From NCBI GenBank assembly GCA_021613335.1, contig JAJTWR010000332.1, positions 982,001 to 1,046,000 on the forward strand: DNA of 64,000 nucleotides. Direction: 5' to 3'. This DNA comes from Whitmania pigra. Taxonomy: Eukaryota > Annelida > Clitellata > Hirudinida > Haemopidae. The notes under the pieces were generated by a model. It had not been told where the DNA came from and did no database searches. It saw only the letters and a program-made list of their open reading frames with translations. Shown here piece by piece: positions 1-12,800 of this stretch. Within the stretch, counting starts at the first letter, position 1. The number at the start of each line of letters is the position of its first letter. The position numbers and the translations under genes are program-made.

Positions 1-48
1 ATTAGCGTTGCCGCCACCACAATCGCTACCGTCACTGTCACCATCATC

Positions 49-765
<717 letters not shown>

Positions 766-795
766 TCATCATGTTCTTCTTCTTCTTCATTGCAG

Positions 796-3700
796 CGGAA
801 AGGATCCAGAGTCATTGCAATAAGCATGAGTCCAGCCATTCCCATTATCCTGAACCTTCTCCGTTATCCATCCACTCTTCATCATTATCGTCATCATCAT
901 CAAAATTGAATCAGCATTTGTCCGCTTCACCGTTTACTTTTTTGCCGCCATCTTTGTCGTCGTCATCTTTTTTCTTCAATAACTTGTCACGGAATGCGTA
1001 TTATGTTCCTGTGAAAATGGCAAATGGATTATCACCGGAATCATCATCATCATCATCATCTTCTTTTGTGACCCACCTCGGCTACGTCTCCAGCCCCAAC
1101 TACCCCAAAAAGTATCCCCCGGGTATCGAATGCACCTGGCTGCTCGTGGCCAAACCTTGGCAGTCTCTCAGGATTGTGGTGTCGGACTTTGAGTTGGCCG
1201 TGAAACTGAACGGACACTGCCAAGACCGGTTGACAATCCGTAGCACCGGTGGAGAGGTGAAGTTCGAAGAATGCGGACCAATCGGGAAGCAGATCCTGTT
1301 GATGAAGGACAACCAGGCTCTGGTGACGTTGACGACAAGTCAAAGGAGTCATGCAGGAAGAGGATTTCTGCTTCATTATGAGGGTAGTTAGTTCTGCTGC
1401 TAGATTTTTAATTAGATGCTCTAGGGTTTTTCTATTTATTTTTATTTAAATTTATTAATATTTCTATATATATTTTATTTAAATTTGTTAGTATTTCTAG
1501 ATATATTTTTTATTTAAACGTATTAATATTTCTGTGTCTATTCAAACTTAAATATTAAATGACAGTTAATAAAGAAATGTAAAGATAATGTGAGTCTAAT
1601 TTTCTTGTTAATTATGAGTAATTGGAGTAAATATTTAAAAACATGGAGGACATTTTCCAACGGAATAAAAAAAAAGGAATTAATTTGTATCTCATTTCAT
1701 TCGTGTTTAAAAACAAAAGCAGGCTAACATATTGAGGATATTTTGAAATGATTTCATAATATAACATTTTAAACAAATAATTATTAATCGTAAGACCGCC
1801 AAATAAATTAAGTAAAATAATAATTCATCATCATCACATTCATAATCGTCATCGTCACCATCAACTTTATAATCGCCATCATCATCATCATCATCGAGGA
1901 GAGACGATGACTTTGTGATTGATTGTGGACTCACTTCTTTTAGGTGGATGGATGGATGGATGGATGGATGGAAGATGGAGGAATAAGTAAATGAATGGAT
2001 GACTCGATGGAGTTGTGTGGGGCAATCTTTCTACAAATTGATGGACAGATGGGTGGATGGATAGATGGATGGGTGGACAAATGATTCGATGGATCTTTCT
2101 ATGGGCAAATCCTCTTTCATTTTCTCATCGGTTTATATTTTTATGCGGGCATTCGATCAATGGTCAGCTTTTCTTTTTAATTTTACCATCTTTCACTGGA
2201 TCTTCTCAATCAGGATTTTTGTCGAGACTGCCATCAACAACTTGGAATTGTCACGTTCCGTGATAACCATGCGATAGCACCATCATTATGATCATCATCA
2301 CCGTCGTCGTCGTCGTCCTCTTAAGAAATGGCGTTAATTTGTTTTATTTCTTCTTATGGGAAATTCCTTCCAGAAAACATGCTTTGCAAAAATTCATGGG
2401 AAGTTACGAGTGTTGTTTATTCTCGTGAAAAATTGTTCCTGCCATCAATCATCGACAAACACAAAAAGTGTCTTTTTGCCTGCAACTCCACAAGACTTGA
2501 AAATGACTCTTTTTAACTTTTTGGAGGGAATTACGTGGTTTCAAGGGAGGCTCTGATGCATATGACCATTTCTTGGTGCCGTTCATTTGTATTCGATGGT
2601 TACATTTAAAAAAAAAAAATTTATTCATACGTCATCATCATCACTTAATTGACATTTACTCTGGCTTTCTTAAAGTTATTATTAATGGATTAAATAATAA
2701 TAATAATAATAACAATAATAATAATAATGTATTATTACATTAATAATAATAATAATAATAACAATAATAATAATAATGTATTATTACATTAATAATAATG
2801 TATTATTACATTAATAATAATGTATTACTACAATATTATTGTTATTAAAAATCAAGCGGAATACAGAATACATTCAATTCACAAACTGTTATTTCCAGCT
2901 CTTGGTCCTTCATGCGAAGAACTTGATGAAAGGAAGAACTTAAGAATCGTTTACTTTCACGAACCAACTGCTTCTGACTCAAACTCTCTTTCTGCCAACA
3001 TTTCCTGTTCCAAGGGATTCAAGCTCAACAGGCAGAACAAGAGCAGGAGCTGGAAAGACACTGAACGTGAACTTACCTCCCCAGTGATGAAGCTTCGTTG
3101 TCATGGTAACCGTTGGAATGAAGATGGAGGTTTCGATTGCGTCGGTGAGATAACAAAAGTACGCAGCTCGTGCACGTGTCGTAACACCTGTATTAATGTC
3201 GACAGGTGAGTCAAAGGCATTCGGCCACGATTTGCCCGCGGCATCCAATCCTATCTTTAGAATCGGACACGTGACCACAATACATTACGGTAAGCCTACT
3301 CGTATGGGCCATTAATATTCATGATGATGATTAATCGTCCTCATTACTTATTCATGAATTAGATATTCCAGTCACATCCTTTATACTAGCGTCACCGCTC
3401 ATCCACAAATCGTGGAGGGCGTTGACCTTATACCACGTGTCACATTATGACGTCATTTATAACTACCTTTGGCTTTTCGCTTTTGTAACTCTGAGCAACA
3501 ATTCATGTTTCAATGAGCAGCTAAGATCCATTTGTATGTTTCCACTTTTAAATCATTCGCTAATGATCATCGATTATTAATAATAAAGACAAGTAATTAT
3601 ATATTCATGTATGAATTCATTTTTGAATTTGAATTTGAATACATGAATTTATGTTTAACTATCAAGTGATATAATACAATAATAATGCATTAATTATTAT

Positions 3701-5497
3701 ATTTTTTATATTATATATTTTTTAGAGTGAGACTTTTTTATTTTTTGGATCAATTCGTAATAAAATATAATGAAAGTCATGTTGATCTTAACCATTACAT
3801 GAACAATGGACAGCTCTGACGTTGATGACTTCTTCGCTCGTTTTGGCGCTCATGTTCGTTGTCGTCTGCCTGATTTACAAACGGTTAGTTTTTAAAGACA
3901 TGCGAGTTGTTGATGATGATGTTATGGGGACGCTTTATCTGGGCATAATTTTCATCTCAAATTCGACTTAATTTCTCAGTTTTCAAGTGATACTTTGAAA
4001 GTGTTGATTTAATATTAAGTCGCCTTATTTGGTAGGAATGTTATGATCTGTTTATAAACTCATAACTTTCAAACAAAATTAAAACTTTTAAAATTTCAAT
4101 TTCTATATTTCCTATAAAAATAAAAACAACTTTGATAATGCTTGAATAATAATTAATGGATTTAAATCACACTTGCATGCAGAAATGCTAAGTTAAACAA
4201 CAATGCATACTCATGAATTTATCAATATTCATCTGTAATATTATAATATTTTCTAAATAAAATATTTGAAGCATAGGCATAAAAACAACTTTATTAACAA
4301 ATGAGTTGTTGTGTCACAATTGACGTTGGAAACTGATGGAAGTTCTGCTTTTCCTAACTTCCCAGTTTTTAAATTTTGCAAAATCTTCCATATAATGTGC
4401 GTCCGGTGTCATCTCGTAAAATGATTCCAAAAAAAATAATTTTTTTATTATCATTATATTGTTGATGCTGTTATTATTGTTATTTTTATTATTTTTAATA
4501 TATTGATGGAAGTCCAGTCACATCTGTTGCACATTCTGTTGGCTGCATGAGACGTAGTTAATATTATTATCACTTATTTACGGCTTGTATGATTTGCAGT
4601 CGTCAAGAATATTACTCTTATAATTATCATAATTATTAATCTTTTAGTGTGAGAATGACTGAGTATATAAAGTCTTCTAATTTTGTTTCAATAAGCAATC
4701 ATTGAATATCCTCATTGTCACTGAATTCATCAGTTCCATCGGTTATTCATCATTTCATTTTTTTAAGTTTCATCCTTTTCGTTGAGTTTGTTGTCGTTTA
4801 TTTCCTTCATAAATGCCTTGTTTTCGGCAACTCATTAGATTCCGTCCACGTCCGCTTGTATTCCATTCCAAGAGTGGAATCCATGGATGAAGGCATGTTC
4901 AGGCATGCAAAAGGAGGGATGGGTAGACGAACGAGATGATCTCGGGAAGGAATCAGTGTGGAAAGATGGAAGAATAAAATGCTTTAAAATGTACTGACGC
5001 CGTTAGAACAACAACGCATTTCGAGTTCAAAGATGTTTTTTTTTCAAATATATTTTACTTCAGAGTCCAAGACACCATTCCCAAGGCGTTAAGCGATGGT
5101 GCATCTTTATTAATATTTATTTTTATTATTGTGATTAATGTCGTTACTAAAAAATTTATTTTTAATATTGAGAAATGAGTTTCAAAGGACGATCATAAAA
5201 ATGAAATCCTAATGTGCCTATCCTTTAATGCTGAATTTCTTTCAAGACGACTTCATGAGAGGCCAATCTTCCTCAAAAGACCTTCGACATGCAGCCTTAA
5301 TCCTCGTGAAAAAGGTCAGAACTTTAAGCGAACATTCAGTGGAGAAGAGGCCTCCTGTTTGTGCCAGCAAGACCTCCTGGATCGATGCCATGACTCCGAT
5401 TACAAGAGACGATTTTGCCCGGGCGACCACAGCCGCTGCTTTATCTATGGCGATAGCAAGTGTGAATCAAAATATCAAATGGAATGCACCTCCCTAA
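796..5497 (+). CDS. CUB-sushi single-pass membrane protein (5' partial, 5 visible exons)
   Basis: Proposed exons: 796-1383, 2899-3144, 3814-3883, 5064-5098, 5247-5497 (TAA). All have AG/GT borders and matching phases (1,1,2,1). Exon 1 encodes a Ser-rich stretch and then a CUB domain (YVSSPNYPKKYPPGIECTW, later CQDRLTIR, EECG). Exon 2 encodes one sushi/CCP module with phase-1 borders (ISCSKGF ... LRCHGNRWN ... DCV), as is usual for such modules. Exon 3 is a transmembrane segment of about 20 hydrophobic residues ending in IYKR. Exons 4-5 would be a roughly 95-residue cytoplasmic tail. CUB and sushi modules mediate extracellular protein binding; no ligand can be named. The N-terminus and signal peptide lie outside the window. 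The CUB and sushi exons are firm. The tail is less certain because neighbouring frames are also open there. Confidence 0.72.
1943..1973. repeat. (GGAT)n tetranucleotide microsatellite
   Basis: About seven copies of ggat in the intron between the CUB and sushi exons; looser copies of the same motif continue to about 2095. Confidence 0.85.
2694..2830. repeat. AAT/ATT-rich tandem repeat
   Basis: Runs of aat are broken by the word tgtattattacatt, giving a higher-order unit of about 50 bp present twice and then shortened copies. It ends about 70 bp before the sushi exon acceptor at 2898. Confidence 0.85.
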
Positions 5498-5942
5498 CCA
5501 GGGGATTCACAGATGTCTTGAGTCAAGATTCGCAATCGAATGTTTTTGCAACCACAAGTTTCAGATCGTCTTTACCAACTTCCGCTTCAAGGATGACGTC
5601 CAACAACAAACCCGACTTGATGCTCACCTGTCTACCCATTCCAGCTTTAAGGTTACTCACGAAGCAAAACGATACAGGTTCTACCCATGCAGTCCAAAAC
5701 TCCATGCACGGAGTTACATATCGATGTCACAAATACCCATCCAGGTACTCATCTCTCACACTTTCGAGTTCTCCCCAACTGCCATCAGCTCCAACAATGA
5801 AGCAAATTACATCCCAACAAACAATGGAACCACCAAATTCGTCCCTGAAGTCGTCCGCAATGATGCTTTTCGACACAAAAAAAAGCTCTCTCTGCCAGTT
5901 CTGCCATGTGACGAAGTCATAAAATTCCGCTGTTAACTTCAA
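5498..5942. other. Compositionally coding-like block after the proposed stop of the CUB-sushi gene
   Basis: GC content is higher than in the flanks. Two plus-strand frames are open for most of the block (5212-5922 and 5484-5936). A minus-strand frame is interrupted by only one TGA at about 5725 between 5942 and 5523. The plus-strand frame 5212-5490 is Cys-rich. I cannot decide whether this is 3' UTR, an alternative last exon or an exon of a minus-strand gene. No domain was recognised. Confidence 0.4.
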
Positions 5943-6827
5943 GTTGGAAATTAATGTGCCGTGTAATCGATGAACGACGAAAAGTTACCAGAAATTAATT
6001 TGACGTCGATTTTAGTTTGCGTGGACTAATTTCAAATCGAATTCTAAACCAACACCTCCATCGAACAATGTGGTAAATGTTACGAAATCCTCTGTTCTCA
6101 TTCAAACTACTCAATGTAGGGTGTCAAATACTTGACGACGTCAAAAGGCGGTAGCTAGCTCACAAGCTCCAAGGCAACTGCAAACCATTTAGACTGCTTT
6201 GCCAGGTCGAGACTGTAGTATATTTTATTCACACTTGTTTTGACCGTTTAATTTAAAGAATGCATTTATTAAAAAGTTCAAATCAGAGTTGTCCTACTTC
6301 CTCTCCTCACTGCGTCGCTTTTGTAATGGAAGTCAACACACACAGATACAGACCCTGGACTCTCTTTAGACATAAAAGACATTTAGACATTTTTTAGACA
6401 TAAACACAGTCGAACAAAACAGAGGGAAACAGTGGCAACAAATGATTAAACTATGAAATTAGAACGGGTGTGACTCATATCGTATGAGTAGACAAATCAA
6501 TGTGCAAAGGCGAAGAAGCTCACATAGATTTCTAGGAATTTATAAAACAAAAACAATCGTTAATATAATGAAATGAATTCTAGACTTGAAAAGCTTAAAA
6601 TTGCTGCACTAGAGTATCATTGATAATAAGGGTAGTGTGAGAACTGATCAAAATGCTGAGATATCAAATAAGTAGTTAAGAAAATACAATCTTAAGGAAA
6701 AGCAAGTCACATCAAAATACAAGTCCTTTAGAAGAAAGCCTCATGACTGATCTGCATACTATGAGTTGGCACCATATGTTACCATTTTAGAGCGACCTAA
6801 GTTGTTTCCAAAAACATGTCTTGGTTT
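5943..6827. other. Intergenic, between convergent 3' ends
   Basis: No open frame, repeat or RNA gene was recognised. The plus-strand CUB-sushi gene and the minus-strand DUF4062-NACHT gene end towards each other here, so both 3' UTRs probably lie in this stretch. Confidence 0.6.
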
Positions 6828-9800
6828 TCAAAGAGCAAACTTATCAGGATCAAACACCATTGCCTCCAAAGATTCCTTTTTCTTTTTTGTAATGTCTGCG
6901 TACTTTGTCTCTTTGAGAACATTCAAATAGCCAATGGTGTGACTGTGACCAGATCCCCAGATGTGTTTGCTCAGCAGGTAGGCATCCCTGTATCTCTGAT
7001 AGGCTTTGTCATACTTCTTTTCCACCTCGTACTCGGTACCGTCGTTATAGAGGGCTCTCACCATGAGATGGTGTTCGACTCCATAGCACGCCTTGCAGTT
7101 TGACACGACTTCCTCCAGTATCTGAAACAATTGATGCTTAATTTGAATGTTAACCATGGATGGTGATACTGATTATAGTCTGGAGTGGGGACCTCATGAA
7201 CTTCACTAGATTTTTGGCACAAAGTGGCTCTGGTCAGCATCACTTCCAACTCATGAGGGTAGTCCCTTATCTGTGTACAAGAGAGAATACTTAAATATAA
7301 CTGAGGTAACATTTGTTGTCTCACATTTCATGAAACCTCTTTATAAATCAAAATGGCATCATTGCACAATTTATTTCCATTTTCCCTCAAGCTGAATTTT
7401 TCTCCCCTCCTTAGTGGGTTCTTAATGCTGACTGCCAGTTCTGCCATGCAAAATGCCTTCTTGATCAACTGGAGAGCTTTGCATCTCTGAAATAAAAATA
7501 CTTGAGCTAGCTTAATGATTAAATGATTGATTAAATTTCGAATTTAAATTATTTTTAGGAAACAAATACTTGCTCAATCAAATGTTCACCTTGACAAAAT
7601 AATCATCTTTAGAAGACAATATATTGATTCTTTCAAGAGCCTCATCATGTAATCCTATGGCTTTCTTATAATTGTTATCCTATTTGAGGAAACATTTTTG
7701 AAGTTAAATCAAAAGCAAAATGCAATGCAAACAAAAAATGGAGAAGTTATCAAAGAAAAATTTTATAATTTATATTTTTCATTATGTAATATATATATTA
7801 TAGTGCCAATGAAAATTAAAGTTTGTAAATTGTTAATTCCCAAACACCAGATTTGTTCTTTCTTCCATAAAAACACCATACATAAAATGCAATTGCACAT
7901 TGTTTATAGGTGGCAATACGTCATGAAATGTCATAAAAAGGCATTGAAAACTAAAGTGTGTTTTAGGCAAAAAATTACATACTGCACACAAGTTGTATAT
8001 GTCTTAATTCAATCACAGAGTTGTTAACATTTAATATTTGATACCTTTTAATTTAATAAAAAAAACCACTGAAAACTCAGATGTTTAAACCTAAAATTGC
8101 ATAAAGGACATGACTTTCAAATGCTTCTGAGTTTTTCAGCAATTATTGAATTCTTAGACACAGGAAACCGACAATGTCTTTCAGCAACATGAAGTAGGGA
8201 AGCAGGTACTGTTTCTGATCTTCTTGCTATTACAGAATTGGAGATATGTGCCAGTGAAAGACACTTTACTTTCTTTAATCTTGACTTGATGTGCAGGGCT
8301 GTCTCCGTACTTGAACAACCCATTTCTCACTGCCAATTTCATCTCATACAGATGTGACTTTTATGAATAACAATTTATTAACCTTCAACAAATACATAGT
8401 CTTCAAACTGCTCTATTTATGTTCTCTTATAATAACAATGCCCTTCCAGATAAATTTGTAGGTCTTATGCCTGAAAGTGTCAACTACACTAAACCTTCAC
8501 ACTCCCTCCGTCATACCCATGAATATAGTCCATCTTTTACCAAAACCACCCTCAAGCTCTTTTCAATAACATGTTACGGACCTAGACTATACAACACCAT
8601 TCCTTCATCTATCAAAAATCATACACAGACTAGACCATTCATGCTATTATATTTATTATTTAAATTGTCTTACAAATTGTACTTAGTTCGTGATATTCTT
8701 GATTAACTGTTTATTTGACGGGTTTATTATTCGTTTTCTTAATTAATTGATATTTCAGGGTCAGCTTGCTAGCGGAAGCTTGCGTTTCCTTAAAGCTGAT
8801 CCATGAGTTCTTTATTAATCCGTATATTGGTGTCTCTTTTGTTTGATTTGTTTTGTTCATTTTGATGATTAATAAAATTGCTCAAAAAGAAAAAAAAAAG
8901 GAATTCTGAATTAAAATAAAACTGAATTCTGTCATTCAAGTGCCAGTCATCGATGAGCTTAAAGACAACAGCTGCCTGCGCTTCAACAGTTCTGTTTGTT
9001 ACAATGGGAACTCCTAGCAATGTCATGACACCACTATCTCATACTATAACAGCAAGACATTCAACATTCTCTTTACCAGTAAGAGCAGGTAGCATCTTGC
9101 CATCCCAATGTATGGTCAATGGACCTATTGGACAATCAATATCAAATGTTTCCCTTATTAAGTGTGCAGTTTGATATTTCTTGATGTTGCCTTCGTACTT
9201 GTCTCAAGGCAAGCTGAGATAGATCATGGCCCAGTGCCTTTGTGACAGATGCAAAGATTGCGGTCATTGAGTTGTGCATTGTACAGGGATGATGAAACAT
9301 CAGAACTGACAATATTGACTGCTTTATTTGTTGCATCCATCTGTAAAGCACGATTTGTACCCTCAAGGTTTTCAGCGTGGTCAGAACTACTATCAAGTAG
9401 CTGCCACAAGTCTTCGGAAGTATGTCCATCTTCAGACTTTCATCTGCTTTCCATCTTCCATGTTCTACAACATTGTCTCTTTTCCATTCTACTAAGCTTC
9501 ATATAAACACCAGCCAAACATACATGCCTTTCTTTATCCCTTTGTACAATCACAAATTCTCAGTCTTCTGGTATCTTTATTAAACTTAAGGTATTTGAAT
9601 GTCGAGATAACTGATGTCAAGTGGAGAATTTGACCCACTTTTGTGTTCGAGATAACAGGTTTCAGCGACATAAACAATGAGAAAATGATAAGATAAAGAG
9701 GGAATTTTGTGATTACACTTCGAAAGCGTTGACTTAATAGGGTTGGCGAGTTAAATGAGAATGAGAATGAGTATGTTTGTTATGTGTTCTAATCATTTCA

Positions 9801-12800
9801 AATGGATAAAATAAACTTCATCCACCATATAAACTCTGCCCATAAAATGATTAAAAGCAACCAAAATAAAAATCACAGATTTCTAAATCAAATTTAATCA
9901 AAGTAAATAATTCCGAAACAATGTAATCAAATAACTTACATTAAATTTTTGAAAATAACGAAATTCAAAAATTGTGTAGCATTCATATGTGCTGGAGTAT
10001 TGTTTATAAAATCTCAAAAAATATTCTGTTTTCACCCAATTAATGCACATCTAGTATATTTACATTAAATTATATTTGTATCAAGTATATTTGTGTATTA
10101 AAGTATGTATTAAATATCCTCTATTATTTTTAGAAAGTATATGATGTCCACTGACCAAAACTGTCACAAGATGCCCAAGAAAACCTGAAGTGTGCATTTG
10201 ATTTACATTTATTTTTTCAATCAACTCAGCACATTGTCCTGAATTTTCTTTTTCCAATGAATTTAAGATTTCCTTGCATTCCTGGCCAATTTCCATTGCT
10301 TCTCTGAGCAATCCGGCTTGGCTGCTGCAACATTTATATAAGTTCTTCTCAATGCAACATTAAAAATGAATTCACAACTATATTAAATTTCTTGACAATG
10401 GAGCTAAGTTAACATTCACAAGTATGACGTTATTTTGAATACTCAGGATCGTATCAATTAAGATAATCATTAAGATAATTACTATCCTCAAATCTAACAA
10501 AATATTCATAAAAGAATAAGATAGCAAACATAAAGTTCTTGACTATCATTAATCTCACTTAAAAGCAATATAAAAGACTAAAAGCTCACAAAATTCTTGC
10601 AATTTTGTCAATCCTCTCCATCAGTTCAAGTCTTGATAGCTTTTCATTTGTTCTAAATTCATCAGCTAAAGTCAAGTATTCAGTTTTCAATATGTTATAC
10701 TTCTCCTGTAAAATACAACAGCAATGCAATTAACAAAGCAAAAGTGACATCTATATTCAATGAAACAACTAGTCAGTGATCAACAAATGACCAACATCAA
10801 TCCTTCTCCAAAAGTCCAGAAGAGCCTTACTCCATTCAGAATCATAGAGTATTTCGATCACATCCCAAATCCGAAGAAAATTCTTCAGTCTTTCCATGTC
10901 ACCCAACTCAATCAGGTGGTATGGATATTCCTAAGATTAAATGCCACATAGACAATGAGTACGACCAATGAAATCAGTCAGTTACAAATCTCCAATTTAG
11001 GTCAGAAATATAAATTCAGCAACACTATTTCAGTTTCTTGTATAAAGCCAACCTTTTGAGTATTATCATAAAGACAAAAATGTATCCTTAGATTATGCAA
11101 CTGTAATAGATGTCAAAGCACTATTCTATACACCAAACACTTATAGTGTTCCTTCATCAAGGCATTCACTGACAGTGCATTTCTTTGAGTTGAAACATAT
11201 AACAACACAAAACATGGTGAACACCGTTTGCAATGTCACATTCAGGGCTGGAGTTTTTGAGCCAACCTGCTAGCCTAATATCTAATAAATTTATCTTTCA
11301 ATTTTTCACCTCAATTTTTCTGTTGATATTTAGAGTCATTTCAAAATAAACTGCCATCTTTTTGTGGCATTGGAACTTCCATGATTCTCCATTCTCATGT
11401 TCTAACTTCAGAAAGCTTGGAAAGTGGTAAATAAATGAATTTATTCCCATTATACTAAACATCTAATAATTAACTATAATTACTTAATTACTCACTTATC
11501 CTTAATCCACACCATCAAATGCATATGTGCTCACTTTTCTCTGACAACTTTGCTCATGGATTTGTGATAGAAATTAAGTCTTCCCTCTCCAGAATCTCCA
11601 TACGGTTGGATGAAGTTCTTCAGCTGCAGGTAGATGGAGCCCCACTTCCAAGATATCAGTCGAGGTCTCACACAGAACTGTTTCCCGGCCGTGATTTCGT
11701 CGTAATCTGAACAAAATATTTACATTTTTAAAGTTCTTAACTTCAGGAAATAAACTGAATTGATTTTACTTGTTGCTTTGTCCATCATTGCCAGCATTTC
11801 CAGTAGTTCAACTTCAAGTAATCCATTCCTAGAACATTCCATGAGGCAGAGAGTGGCAATGAGCAGATCCTTGTCTCCGATGTCCTCACATATTCGTTTC
11901 AGGACGAACATCAGGAGCCTGGATTTATCAACGAAATATTCATTTCAAATGACAAAAACAAAAATGACAAACCCATTACAAAACAAAAACATATCGGCCA
12001 CACTCAAAACTTCTTCAACAGAGCTTCTAAATCACCAAAGCAGTATTAATGAATAACAATTTACTATTTATTTAGTTATTAAATAAGTGAGCAGAGTACA
12101 GAAGCCTCCATGATCAAACAAGAAAGTTGCAAAATGAAACAAGATTAGCAAGCAAATCAATAAAAAGAAAGAGATGGAGAAAAGTCGTAATCATTTATGA
12201 GGGACTTGAATCTACTGCAGGTACTGGCTGAGACAATTTAAACAGCCAATAAATAAGGGATTATTAATTTTAACTATGGAATTTATTCCATCTGCAAACA
12301 AATTAAAACTCAATTATTTCAAACCTTTTGACAACATACTGTAGAAAGAAAATGCATGAAAAAAATGTGCATTTAAGGATTCATGGTTAAGTTCACATGA
12401 TATTGCATCAGTTGTAAAATTTCTTTCTTAAACTGCCTAAGCTTTACAATGCAGACGCACCAAATCATTAACATGATTTTAAACAATTAAAGAAAAGAAA
12501 TAAAAATAATCTCTTTGACAAAGTTTAAGAAAGAATTAATTAATTAATTTGCAAATAACATTCATTAGTAAAGTTCTAAAAAAGTATACAATATAAAATT
12601 TCTAACTCTTCAAGAGTAGAAGGAAGTTTTCTTATGTACTCGGTTAAATTTTTGAACTCCCCATAGTACCTCAGCTCTTCACAAGCAGTTATCAGCCAAA
12701 GGGGGTTACCACTTCCACAATGGTTCAGAAACTCGAGGGTCTGGTTTGTATCCAACTTTTTTCGAAAGTTAATGAGATATTTTGAGATGATCTCCTGTCA

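Noticed and set aside
5523..5942. Minus-strand frame with a single in-frame TGA, possible selenoprotein
   Set aside because: No SECIS-like structure or family match was seen; a chance stop or antisense shadow is simpler.
7698..8027. 109-residue plus-strand ORF
   Set aside because: Lies in intron 18 of the minus-strand NACHT gene and shows no domain or coding bias.
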